From positions 66,455 to 130,454 of the forward strand of contig JAZRKQ010000037.1 in NCBI GenBank assembly GCA_045646385.1: 64,000 bases of DNA, given 5' to 3'. Shown here one piece after another: positions 45,956 to 53,746 of the stretch. The stretch is from SIG455 sp045646385 (GTDB taxonomy: Bacteria; Bacillota; Clostridia; UMGS1810). The notes beneath the pieces are model-generated. The model made no database searches. It saw only the letters and a list, made by a program, of their open reading frames with translations, and had not been told where the DNA came from. The first letter of the stretch is position 1. Each line of letters begins with the position of its first letter. A program made the position numbers and the translations under genes.

Positions 45956-45984
45956 TTGACATTGATATTCTAATATGGTATAAT
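45956..45984 (+). promoter_or_regulatory. Consensus promoter of tRNA-Asp
   Basis: Perfect TTGACA (45956-45961) and TATAAT (45979-45984), 17-base spacer, 18 bases before the tRNA. Confidence 0.92.
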
Positions 45985-46002
45985 TCTATACGTTGGAAAT
46001 AC

Positions 46003-46076
46003 GGCCCGGTAGTTCAGTTGGTTAGAATGCCAGCCTGTCACGCTGGAGGTCGACGGTTCGAGCCCGTTCCGGGTCG
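46003..46076 (+). tRNA. tRNA-Asp (anticodon GTC)
   Basis: The 74-base cloverleaf has acceptor GGCCCGG/CCGGGTC, anticodon stem CCAGC/GCTGG around loop CTGTCAC, and T-arm CGGTTCGAGCCCG-like pairing. Discriminator G is the Asp identity base. CCA is not encoded. Confidence 0.95.
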
Positions 46077-46081
46077 CTTTT

Positions 46082-46112
46082 AAGCCACCGCTTGTTTAAG
46101 CGGTGGCTTTTT
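46082..46112 (+). terminator. Terminator of tRNA-Asp
   Basis: AAGCCACCGCTT, loop GTTT, AAGCGGTGGCTT and T residues, six bases after the tRNA. Confidence 0.92.
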
Positions 46113-46187
46113 GTTGAATTTAACGGCAAACACCGCCGCAGTAGTACGTTATATAAAAAGCAAGTGCAATAATTAACTGTATATTAT
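46113..46187. other. 75-base interval between two terminators
   Basis: No gene, tRNA or known motif is visible; it contains GGC...GCC-type short repeats near 46122-46138. It separates the tRNA terminator from a second terminator. Confidence 0.4.
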
Positions 46188-46221
46188 AGAGTTTTGAACA
46201 TATTCGCTCAAAACTCTTTTT
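46188..46221 (+). terminator. Second terminator before the NSS gene
   Basis: AGAGTTTTGA (46188-46197) pairs with TCAAAACTCT (46208-46217), followed by T residues. No gene ends directly before it. Confidence 0.75.
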
Positions 46222-46232
46222 GTTTTCATAAA

Positions 46233-46261
46233 TTGACAAGCGCATACATCTATGGTATAAT
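46233..46261 (+). promoter_or_regulatory. Consensus promoter of the NSS transporter
   Basis: Perfect TTGACA (46233-46238) and TATAAT (46256-46261) with a 17-base spacer. Confidence 0.92.
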
Positions 46262-46296
46262 TTCTACATTATAATTTAATTTTAAGGAGTATGGTT

Positions 46297-47655
46297 ATGA
46301 CAAACGAAAAAAGAGGCAACTTTACCGGCAAACTCGGTTTTGTACTGGCAGCAGCCGGCTCCGCAGTTGGCTTAGGTAATATCTGGAGATTTCCTTACCT
46401 CGCTGCAAAATACGGCGGCGGTATATTTTTACTGGTATATCTGTTACTTGTACTTACATTTGGTTTTACTCTTATGCTTGGCGAAATTGCGCTTGGAAGA
46501 AAAACAGGTTTAAGTGCTATCGGTGCATTTAAATCACTTAACAAAAAGTATGCGTTTATAGGATATCTTGCAGCGCTGATACCTATGATAATTCTCCCCT
46601 ACTACTCAGTAATTGGCGGATGGGTTATGAAATACCTTGCAACATTTATTAGCAGTAATGCAACCGCTGCTGCAGACGATTCATTCTTCGGCGGTTTTAT
46701 ATCAAGCACAGGCGAGCCCGTGTTCTGGTTTATACTTTATGTTGCTGTAACTGCGTTAGTAGTTTTGTTCGGTGTTGAAAAAGGAATTGAAAAAGTAAGC
46801 AAGATTATGATGCCCGTATTGGTTGTGCTTTCAATATTTATAGCAATCTATTCTGCATGTCAGCCCGGCGCATTGGAAGGTGTTGTTTACTATTTAAAAC
46901 CCGATTTTTCTAAATTCTCTGCCACAACAGTTCTGGCCGCTATGGGACAACTTTTCTACTCTATGTCGCTTGCAATGGGAATTATGATTACCTACGGCTC
47001 ATATATGAAAAAAGATGTAAACCTTGAGTCTTCAGTTAAACAGATAGAAATATTCGATACCGGTATTGCATTCTTAGCCGGACTTATGATTATACCTGCC
47101 GTATTCGCTTTTTCAGGCGGTACACCCGAGGCGCTCGGAAAAGGTCCCAGCCTGATGTTTGTAACACTGCCGAAAGTATTTGAAAATATGTTTGGTGGTA
47201 CAATAATCGGTGTGTTGTTCTTCTTACTTGTTCTTTTTGCGGCGCTTACATCTTCAATTTCGCTTATGGAAACAATTGTTTCTATCTTCTGCGACAAACT
47301 GCATTTAAACAGAAAATTAAGTTGTGCCGTTGTTTTTGCAGGTACTGTACTTATAGGCTTACTTTCGTGCTTTGGATACAGCATCTGGTCTGAAGTTAAA
47401 ATCATCGGTATGCAGTTCCTTGACTTCTTTGACTTCATCAGCAACAGCGTACTTATGCCGATAGTAGCGTTTGCAACCTGCATTTTCATCGGTTATGTTA
47501 TTAAACCAAAAGCAATTACAGAAGAAGTTGAAATTTCAGGAAAATTCAAAAGAGAAAAACTTTTCAATATTATTATAAAATATATTGCGCCAATCTTTAT
47601 TGTGCTTATTTTAGTATCGTCTGTACTGGACGCATTCGGAATTTTTAAAATATGA
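46297..47655 (+). CDS. Sodium-dependent transporter (NSS/SNF family)
   Basis: The 452-residue membrane protein has about 11 helices. Helix 1 carries the family signature 'LAAAGSAVGLGNIWRFPYLAAKYGGG' with the Na+-binding unwound region; helix 6 and 8 parts include 'GQLFYSMSLAMGIMITYGSY' and 'FAALTSSISLMET'. Bacterial relatives carry amino acids (for example Trp or Tyr, hydrophobic residues) with Na+. The cargo is not determined. The ATG at 46297 is used because the AAGGAG abuts the other ATG at 46291. Confidence 0.93.
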   Translation: MTNEKRGNFTGKLGFVLAAAGSAVGLGNIWRFPYLAAKYGGGIFLLVYLLLVLTFGFTLMLGEIALGRKTGLSAIGAFKSLNKKYAFIGYLAALIPMIILPYYSVIGGWVMKYLATFISSNATAAADDSFFGGFISSTGEPVFWFILYVAVTALVVLFGVEKGIEKVSKIMMPVLVVLSIFIAIYSACQPGALEGVVYYLKPDFSKFSATTVLAAMGQLFYSMSLAMGIMITYGSYMKKDVNLESSVKQIEIFDTGIAFLAGLMIIPAVFAFSGGTPEALGKGPSLMFVTLPKVFENMFGGTIIGVLFFLLVLFAALTSSISLMETIVSIFCDKLHLNRKLSCAVVFAGTVLIGLLSCFGYSIWSEVKIIGMQFLDFFDFISNSVLMPIVAFATCIFIGYVIKPKAITEEVEISGKFKREKLFNIIIKYIAPIFIVLILVSSVLDAFGIFKI

Positions 47656-47662
47656 TTACTTC

Positions 47663-47692
47663 AAAAGGTCAAATGGAAACATTTGGCCTTTT
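47663..47692 (+). terminator. Terminator of the NSS transporter gene
   Basis: AAAAGGTCAAATG, loop GAAA, CATTTGGCCTTTT, with one G-T pair, followed by a T-rich stretch. Confidence 0.88.
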
Positions 47693-47755
47693 ATTTATAA
47701 TTACTCTGTAACTCTGCTCTTTCACAAATCATATTATAAGCAAGAGGTGATAAGT

Positions 47756-48190
47756 ATGACTAATTACATTCATAGAACTGCAACGGCTTATATACAAGGC
47801 GGAGAGAACAATCCCGAAATATCAGGAGATGTAAATTTTTATCAAAGAGATGGCGTTGTATGGGTGATAGTTTCTGTAACGGGACTTCCAAAAAACGAAT
47901 CAGGCTTCTTTGCACTTCATATACACGAAGGGAAAAGTTGCGAAGGTGAAGGGTTTCCGGAAACAGGAGGACATTACAACCCTAAAAAGTCTCCCCACCC
48001 CATGCATGCAGGCGATTTACCACCGCTTCTTTCTTGCGACGGGGAGGCTTATATGGCAGTTTTAACAGACCGCTTCAACATTGACGATATAATGGGAAGA
48101 ACTGTTATTATTCATAGTCAGGCAGACGATTTTACTTCCCAACCATCAGGTAATGCAGGAGAAAAAATCGCCTGCGGTATAATAGAATAA
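47756..48190 (+). CDS. Cu/Zn superoxide dismutase family protein
   Basis: The 144-residue protein matches Cu/Zn superoxide dismutase. The metal ligands are H55, H57, H73 (bridge), H81, H84, D87 and H120, in 'ALHIHEG', 'GGHYNP', 'SPHPMHAGDLP' and 'VIIHSQADDF'; cysteines C62 and C140 can make the usual disulfide. The zinc loop between H81 and H84 is short compared with the eukaryotic spacing. The active-site Arg of 'GNAGxRxACG' is Lys137 here. There is no signal peptide, so it would be cytosolic, unlike most bacterial SodC. The ATG at 47756 follows AGAGGTGA. Activity is likely but the Lys may alter it. Confidence 0.9.
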   Translation: MTNYIHRTATAYIQGGENNPEISGDVNFYQRDGVVWVIVSVTGLPKNESGFFALHIHEGKSCEGEGFPETGGHYNPKKSPHPMHAGDLPPLLSCDGEAYMAVLTDRFNIDDIMGRTVIIHSQADDFTSQPSGNAGEKIACGIIE

Positions 48191-48194
48191 TGAT

Positions 48195-48223
48195 TTGACA
48201 TAATATGGTTTTTATAGTATAAT
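48195..48223 (+). promoter_or_regulatory. Consensus promoter of cysK
   Basis: Perfect TTGACA (48195-48200) and TATAAT (48218-48223), 17 bases apart, immediately after the dismutase stop. Confidence 0.9.
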
Positions 48224-48263
48224 ATCATAGGTAAAAATCAGAAACTTATCAGAGGTTATTTTT

Positions 48264-49190
48264 ATGATATGCAACAATATTTTAGATGCAATTGGTAATA
48301 CTCCGCTTATCAAACTTAACAGGATGACAGGTGAAAACGACGCTGAAATCCTTGTAAAGTTTGAAGGTGTCAATATCGGCGGTTCTATTAAAACACGTAC
48401 CGCTTATAATATGATTTTAAAGGCCGAAAGACAGGGTCTTTTAAATGAAAACAGTATAATTGTAGAGCCTACAAGCGGCAACCAAGGTATAGGGCTTGCT
48501 TTGGTTGGTGCAGTACGAGGCTACAAAACTATTATCATTATGCCCGACTCCGTTAGTGAAGAACGCAGAAAAATCGTCAAGCACTACGGTGCTGATGTTA
48601 TACTTATACACGACGAGGGCGATATCGGAAAATGCATTGAAGAATGTACACAAACAGCGCTTAAAATGGCTGAGAAGAATCCCAATGTTTATGTTCCGCA
48701 GCAGTTTGAAAACGAAGCAAATGTTTTAGCACATAAAAACAATACCGCTATGGAAATTTTAGAGCAAGCAAACAGACCCATACATGGATTCTGTTCAGGT
48801 ATTGGCACGGGCGGAACTATAACCGGTATCGGCGAAGTTTTAAAAGAGCATAATCCCGATATTGAAATATGGGCAATAGAGCCTGAACACGCCGCTATTT
48901 TGTCAGGCGGCAGCATAGGTACGCATATACAAATGGGTATAGGTGATGGTATTATACCTAAAATATTAAACTGTAATATTTATAACGATGTTTGCATTAT
49001 AACTGACGACGAGGCAATACGAACATCTAAAGATCTTGCAAAATACGAAGGTCTTATGTGCGGAATATCGGGCGGTACTAACGTGGCTGCAGCAATAAAA
49101 CTTGCAAAAAAACTCGGCAAAGGTAAAACCGTTGTAACTGTGCTTCCTGATACTGCCGAAAGATATTTTTCAACACCTTTATTTGAATAA
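48264..49190 (+). CDS. cysK: Cysteine synthase
   Basis: The 308-residue PLP enzyme joins O-acetylserine and sulfide to cysteine. It has the PLP lysine in 'NIGGSIKTRTAYNM', 'EPTSGNQGIGLALVG' (usually TSGNTG), the phosphate loop 'GIGTGGTITGIGEVL', 'EPEHAAILSGG' and 'GLMCGISGGTNVAAA'. The length matches CysK. AGAGG precedes the ATG. It has its own promoter and ends at a bidirectional terminator. Confidence 0.95.
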   Translation: MICNNILDAIGNTPLIKLNRMTGENDAEILVKFEGVNIGGSIKTRTAYNMILKAERQGLLNENSIIVEPTSGNQGIGLALVGAVRGYKTIIIMPDSVSEERRKIVKHYGADVILIHDEGDIGKCIEECTQTALKMAEKNPNVYVPQQFENEANVLAHKNNTAMEILEQANRPIHGFCSGIGTGGTITGIGEVLKEHNPDIEIWAIEPEHAAILSGGSIGTHIQMGIGDGIIPKILNCNIYNDVCIITDDEAIRTSKDLAKYEGLMCGISGGTNVAAAIKLAKKLGKGKTVVTVLPDTAERYFSTPLFE

Positions 49191-49198
49191 TACAACTT

Positions 49199-49229
49199 TA
49201 AAAAACCCTCGCTTTTGCGAGGGTTTCTA
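49199..49229. terminator. Bidirectional terminator between cysK and lysR-type gene
   Basis: AAACCCTCGC, loop TTTT, GCGAGGGTTT lies between the two convergent genes, with A and T runs on the sides. Confidence 0.9.
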
Positions 49230-49230
49230 T

Positions 49231-50073
49231 TTACTTACCGTCTAACTGATTTAAAAATTCTTCAACCGCTTTAGATAAATATCTTCGTGCACTTCCGTAA
49301 ACATATGTAGTACGTTTTATGTTTACAATATTTCTGCAAAGCACATCATCGCTGAACATTCCGTGCCACGAAATTGACGGGAAAAACGAAATACCAAGAC
49401 CCATTTCTACATACTTTCTTATATAAAACGGGTCGTCACTCTGAATAACAATATTTGGCACAAAACCTGCTGTGCTGCATATTTCGTTAGTAAGTTTATA
49501 AAGGCCGCTTTTTCTGCTCATAGTTATAAATCGCTCATTTTCAAGGTCACATAGATGAAGATTTTTTTTATTAGCCAAAGGATTGTTTTTGCTGATAGCA
49601 AGCAGAATATCCTCGCAAACAATACTTTTACGCATCATATTTTTATTGTTAAATACCTTATCAGTTATTATAAGGTCGTACTTATTTATATTTTCACCTG
49701 CTGTATGGTCAATAAAAAAACTTACGTCCTTATGTTTTTTTTGAAAAGTTTCAATTGCCTTGCTGACAATACGACGATTTGTTTCTATGAGTAATCGTAT
49801 TTCTCCGGATACTACGTCCGAATTGCAAATCCGGCTTTTGCTGTCGCCTATAAGTTGTAAAGCGGATTTGATGTCTGTATAAAACGCTCTGCCACGTTCA
49901 TTCAGTGTAATTTTGTTTGCACTGCGGTCAAAAAGGATAACGTCCAGTTCCGCTTCCAACCTATGAATACTTTGAGATATATTCGATGCAGGCACACAAT
50001 ACTCTTTAGCGGTTTCAGAAAAATTTTCAGTCTCTGCTGCACGACAAAAATATTTAAGTTGCAAAAGTTCCAT
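49231..50073 (-). CDS. LysR-family transcription regulator
   Basis: The 280-residue protein has the N-terminal winged helix ('LLQLKYFCRAAETENFSETAKEYCVPASNISQSIHRLE' region, residues 3-40) and a C-terminal effector domain. The ATG at 50073 follows GAGGTGA; an upstream GTG-type extension lies before it. It diverges from the hydrolase gene at 50208, so this gene is the probable target. Effector unknown. Confidence 0.93.
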   Translation of the reverse strand: MELLQLKYFCRAAETENFSETAKEYCVPASNISQSIHRLEAELDVILFDRSANKITLNERGRAFYTDIKSALQLIGDSKSRICNSDVVSGEIRLLIETNRRIVSKAIETFQKKHKDVSFFIDHTAGENINKYDLIITDKVFNNKNMMRKSIVCEDILLAISKNNPLANKKNLHLCDLENERFITMSRKSGLYKLTNEICSTAGFVPNIVIQSDDPFYIRKYVEMGLGISFFPSISWHGMFSDDVLCRNIVNIKRTTYVYGSARRYLSKAVEEFLNQLDGK

Positions 50074-50090
50074 ACCATCACCTCTCAATT

Positions 50091-50119
50091 ATTTTATCAT
50101 GCTTCACTATAACTGTCAA
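50091..50119 (-). promoter_or_regulatory. Promoter of the LysR-type gene
   Basis: On the minus strand TTGACA (50119-50114) and TAAAAT (50096-50091), spacer 17 bases. Confidence 0.7.
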
Positions 50120-50147
50120 CATATGCTATCCATACTTTATTTCATTA

Positions 50148-50176
50148 TTTACAATATAGTCACAAAAGTTTATAAT
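50148..50176 (+). promoter_or_regulatory. Promoter of the alpha/beta hydrolase gene
   Basis: TTTACA (50148-50153) and TATAAT (50171-50176), spacer 17 bases, within the divergent region with the LysR gene. Confidence 0.75.
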
Positions 50177-50207
50177 AAAGACAAAATAATATTTATGAGG
50201 TTTTGAT

Positions 50208-50927
50208 ATGAATATTTTAAAAGACATTCCATATAGTGAATCCGGGCACGAAAGGCACGTTCTCGATATTTACCTGCCCGAATGTGACGAATTCCCCGTG
50301 CTGGTGTATTTTCACGGTGGCGGAATAGAATGTGGGGAAAAAACAGAAGTTGAAGAAACTGCAAAAATTTTAAATGAAAATGGTGTTGCAGTTGTTTCTG
50401 CAAACTATAGATTGTACCCAAATGCAAAGTATCCTGAATTTATTGAAGATGCTGCGCTGGCAGTTGCGTGGACGTTTGATAATATAAGTAAATATGGAAA
50501 GTGCAACAAAATTTATGTTGGCGGAACATCTGCAGGTGCATATCTTTCTATGATGTTATGTTTTGACAAAAAATATCTTGCAGCACACGGAATTGACGTT
50601 ATGCAGATTGCTGGTTTTATACATAACGGTGGTCAGCCCACAGCACATTTTAACGTACTGCGCGAACGCGGAATTGACACAAGACGTATAATAATAGACG
50701 AAACTTCACCACTGTACCATGTTGGTACAGAAAGCAAATATCCGCCTTCGCTTGCTTTAGTTGCTGATTTTGATATGTACGGCAGATATGAACAGTTAAG
50801 ACTTATGGAAGCAACAATGAAGCACTTTGAGCACACCAACTTCCAACTGCGTATTTTACAGGGTGGACATTGCTGCTACGCAAATTATAAACTTGGCGAC
50901 TTAATAAAAGAATTTATATTAAAGTAA
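50208..50927 (+). CDS. Alpha/beta hydrolase (carboxylesterase-like)
   Basis: The 239-residue enzyme has the oxyanion motif 'YFHGGGIECG' (residues about 40-49), the nucleophile elbow 'GGTSAGAYLS' (Ser near 110), an Asp region 'LVADFDMYG' and the C-terminal His 'LQGGHCCYANYK'. It belongs to the HSL-like esterases. Substrate unknown. It is transcribed divergently from the LysR regulator. Confidence 0.9.
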   Translation: MNILKDIPYSESGHERHVLDIYLPECDEFPVLVYFHGGGIECGEKTEVEETAKILNENGVAVVSANYRLYPNAKYPEFIEDAALAVAWTFDNISKYGKCNKIYVGGTSAGAYLSMMLCFDKKYLAAHGIDVMQIAGFIHNGGQPTAHFNVLRERGIDTRRIIIDETSPLYHVGTESKYPPSLALVADFDMYGRYEQLRLMEATMKHFEHTNFQLRILQGGHCCYANYKLGDLIKEFILK

Positions 50928-50983
50928 TAATCACTCGAAATAACTATTTATGTACTTAATCAGAAGCAAAAGAATAGACGAAA

Positions 50984-51013
50984 AAACACCCACTATATAA
51001 GTGGGTGTTTTAA
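50984..51013. terminator. Terminator between hydrolase and LysM-CAP genes
   Basis: AAACACCCACT and AGTGGGTGTTT pair around TATATA with A and T runs; it can serve both convergent genes. Confidence 0.85.
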
Positions 51014-51017
51014 ATTA

Positions 51018-51614
51018 CTATTTTATAAACATCTGTGTCCAGTAATTGCCGTTTGCAACATACCCCACACCGATTTTATTATACGAAGCATTTAAGATAT
51101 TGGCCCTGTGCCCAGATGAATTCATCCATGCATTAACTACCGCCTGTGGTGTTGACTGCCCTTTTGCAATGTTTTCCGCAGCCGCTCTATACGATATACC
51201 AAAATCTTTTATCATCTTAAACGGTGATCCGTATACAGGACTTGTATGAGAGAAATATTTATTATCCTTCATATCTTGAGATTTATATCTTGCAACCCTG
51301 CTAAGTTGCCAATCGGCAGCAAGTTTATTTAAACCGTTTTTAACTCTTATTTCATTTACAAGACGGATAACCTCGTTTTCAAATTCTGTAACCTTAGAAT
51401 CTGCTTCGGGAATTGTTATAACCTGACCGGGATATATCAAAGCAGGATTTATAATCTGTGGGTTAGCATCTTTAAGTTCACTTAAACCAACCTCGTATTT
51501 AACTGCGATTTTCCACATACTGTCGCCTGATATAACCGTGTGGGTAGCAGCAGATGCGGCAAACGTCATAAATATCTGGACTGCAATTAATGCAGAAACT
51601 ATAAACTTTTTCAT
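51018..51614 (-). CDS. Secreted LysM plus CAP-domain protein
   Basis: The 198-residue protein has a signal peptide (residues 1-22, 'FIVSALIAVQIFMTFAASA'), a LysM peptidoglycan-binding domain ('HTVISGDSMWKIAVKYEV' to 'YPGQVITIP', residues 24-67), and a CAP/SCP-like domain ('VNEIRVKNGLNKLAADWQLSRVAR' region, 'YFSHTSP', 'ENIAKGQSTP', 'HRANILNASYNKIGVGY'). Such proteins bind the cell wall; the enzymatic role is unclear. The ATG at 51614 is chosen over an earlier in-frame start because it begins the signal peptide. Confidence 0.94.
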   Translation of the reverse strand: MKKFIVSALIAVQIFMTFAASAATHTVISGDSMWKIAVKYEVGLSELKDANPQIINPALIYPGQVITIPEADSKVTEFENEVIRLVNEIRVKNGLNKLAADWQLSRVARYKSQDMKDNKYFSHTSPVYGSPFKMIKDFGISYRAAAENIAKGQSTPQAVVNAWMNSSGHRANILNASYNKIGVGYVANGNYWTQMFIK

Positions 51615-51758
51615 TTTTGTTACCTCCTGTAATTTTTGTAGAAATGACACCTGTATATACTAACATATATACAATTATAATTTCAAATGTAATTATTGGA
51701 ATGTAAATTTCACCCGCCATACGGGTTTTGCATATATTATTATTGGAGGTGACAATAT

Positions 51759-52175
51759 ATGGCTAATTTCTGTTGCACTTGCAAAAGTGACTGTGCAGGT
51801 CTTGCCATCGTTGCAAGTATAATAATAGGTATAATTACAGCGTTTCTGCAGTTTAGTGCAGTTATAACAGTTACTCCTGCGTTTTTGTGGGTAGTGCTTG
51901 GCATTGCCGTAGTGTATCTGGCAATATTGCTGGCTGTATCACCCGTTATACGCAGAAACGGATGCGTATGTAACAATCTATCCGTGATTCTAGTGGGTAT
52001 ACTTGGCGCAATTTTAACATCAATAGTTCTTTTGGCTATCACATTTGCTGCTACCAGTGTGATAGGCGCGATCATTACGGGCGCATTGCTGGCGTTTTTC
52101 TCTCTCATAGTAACTACGGTTGCTTGCCTTATTAAATGCATAATCGGATGCGCAAACAAAAACGACTACGAATAA
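51759..52175 (+). CDS. Small four-helix membrane protein with Cys clusters
   Basis: The 138-residue protein has four hydrophobic helices (about residues 13-35, 40-62, 75-95, 100-128) and Cys-rich loops: 'CCTCKSDC' at the N-terminus, 'GCVCNN' and 'CLIKCIIGCA' at the end. I do not recognise the family. The cysteines could bind metal, form disulfides or be lipidated. A strong GGAGGTGA lies before the ATG. It is a single gene ended by a terminator at 52193. Confidence 0.75.
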   Translation: MANFCCTCKSDCAGLAIVASIIIGIITAFLQFSAVITVTPAFLWVVLGIAVVYLAILLAVSPVIRRNGCVCNNLSVILVGILGAILTSIVLLAITFAATSVIGAIITGALLAFFSLIVTTVACLIKCIIGCANKNDYE

Positions 52176-52192
52176 TAAGTTATAGATAAATA

Positions 52193-52217
52193 AAACCCCT
52201 GCTGATGCAGGGGTTTA
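52193..52217. terminator. Terminator of the four-helix protein gene
   Basis: AAACCCCTGC, loop TGAT, GCAGGGGTTT, with flanking A/T runs; it may also serve the convergent gene at 52223. Confidence 0.88.
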
Positions 52218-52222
52218 AATTT

Positions 52223-53632
52223 TTAATAAGTTGTGGTGTAGAATGTGTAGTGATAATAATCATTGAGCAGGTTATGCTCTGCATACGTAAATTCCCAGCC
52301 GAGCATATCGCTGAAAAATGTGTTTCCCACATACGTTATACCGTCAATTAAAATCGGTTTTGAAATTGTGTGCTTAGCACCATCTGTGTATGCATCAGCC
52401 GAATCTATGGCAATTTCTAAATTTGTATATGCAGGGAAGAATTCGCTTGTTATTGTTATATTTCCGTTGTTGTAATCAATACAAGCACTATCGCTATACC
52501 CTGCCTCTATAGTCTGGCGGAGGGGCACATAAATTTCTCCGTCAATAACGGGAAGTGCGCCGCAACTTTCGCTTACATACCATACAGGATATGTATTTTC
52601 TATACCAGCAGGTTCTTCGCTTGCTATATACTGATGTCCCATATCAGTTAAAGTGAATGAGTTTTCATCTGTAAGCACAGGAAATTCTACTTTGGTTACA
52701 CCATACGCTTTGAAATCAGTGTCAATATTAATTGTGAAGTCAAGTAATCCGTCAGACTCATATATCCATTTTCCGCCGGTCAGTGCTGTGTAAATCTGCG
52801 CAATATCTACCAAAATATCAACACTAACATCGCTGCTTTTAATCTTATTTCCGCTTACGTTGTATACGCATCGTATACCGTCTTTACCCAAAATCTTCCA
52901 GCCTTTAACGGACGGGAACGCAATATACGAAAAATCTTGTTCTGGTGCAATATCAGACATTATATCGGGCAACATAGCCATAAGTTCGTCGATATACGAG
53001 GTAAGACCGTCGTTGTCCATTTTAATTACATATTTACTGCCGCCAAGTTCTATTTGAGAATGTTTTGCAAAAAGGTCAGTACTTAACTTTTGAATATTAT
53101 TCATATATTCTTTGTCAAATACTGCTTTCATTTCATCAAGAGCCGTTTTATCAAATGCAATATCGTCTATTGTGACTTTCATATATTTATTCAAAAACGG
53201 ATATGAATAGATAATATCAAAAACAGGCGCTTCATCATTTGAAAAATCCATATTCATCCACATTCCCATTTTTGCCTTTATGCCGACATTAAGATTTGAG
53301 TTAACATCTATATCGTGTTTACTTTCAGAAGTAAGCGCAAGTTTGATTTTTTTGTAATCATCGCTCATATCCGCCTGAAGACGCATCGTACCGTCGTATG
53401 CAAGCAAAGTACGTAAAAGCGACTTAATATCCACATAATTGTTAATTACTTGCGAAAATTCAATCTCATCAAGAAGTGCGGCAATTTCTTCGCTGCTGTC
53501 AAACGTAACAGAGACAGAATAATCAGCAGTATAGTTTGTAATTGTTTTTGTTAAAAATGCAGGTAACTCTGCCGCAGACGCGCTTATAGTAAGAATAAGA
53601 GTTGCCAAAAGGATTGATATTATTTTTTTCAT
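52223..53632 (-). CDS. Secreted stalk-domain (copper amine oxidase N-like) protein
   Basis: The 469-residue protein has a signal peptide (residues 1-21). The long central part is of unknown fold with many Asp, Lys and Ser residues. Near the C-terminus 'GEIYVPLRQTIEAGY' and 'ITYVGNTFFSDMLGWEF' resemble the copper amine oxidase N-terminal-type stalk domain common on clostridial surface proteins. Function unknown. GGAGG precedes the ATG. It is next to the large SLH protein and shares its surface setting. Confidence 0.8.
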   Translation of the reverse strand: MKKIISILLATLILTISASAAELPAFLTKTITNYTADYSVSVTFDSSEEIAALLDEIEFSQVINNYVDIKSLLRTLLAYDGTMRLQADMSDDYKKIKLALTSESKHDIDVNSNLNVGIKAKMGMWMNMDFSNDEAPVFDIIYSYPFLNKYMKVTIDDIAFDKTALDEMKAVFDKEYMNNIQKLSTDLFAKHSQIELGGSKYVIKMDNDGLTSYIDELMAMLPDIMSDIAPEQDFSYIAFPSVKGWKILGKDGIRCVYNVSGNKIKSSDVSVDILVDIAQIYTALTGGKWIYESDGLLDFTINIDTDFKAYGVTKVEFPVLTDENSFTLTDMGHQYIASEEPAGIENTYPVWYVSESCGALPVIDGEIYVPLRQTIEAGYSDSACIDYNNGNITITSEFFPAYTNLEIAIDSADAYTDGAKHTISKPILIDGITYVGNTFFSDMLGWEFTYAEHNLLNDYYHYTFYTTTY

Positions 53633-53700
53633 ATGTATTCCTCCTTTTTAAAGATTGCCTAATTTTATATTAACATATAATATTATGTTTGTAAACAAAA

Positions 53701-53735
53701 AAATGGCATACCGTTTAATGCGGTATGCCATTTTA
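53701..53735 (-). terminator. Terminator after the SLH protein gene
   Basis: AAAATGGCATACCGC and GCGGTATGCCATTTT pair closely on the minus strand, followed by T residues. Confidence 0.88.
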
Positions 53736-53746
53736 AATATTAAAAC

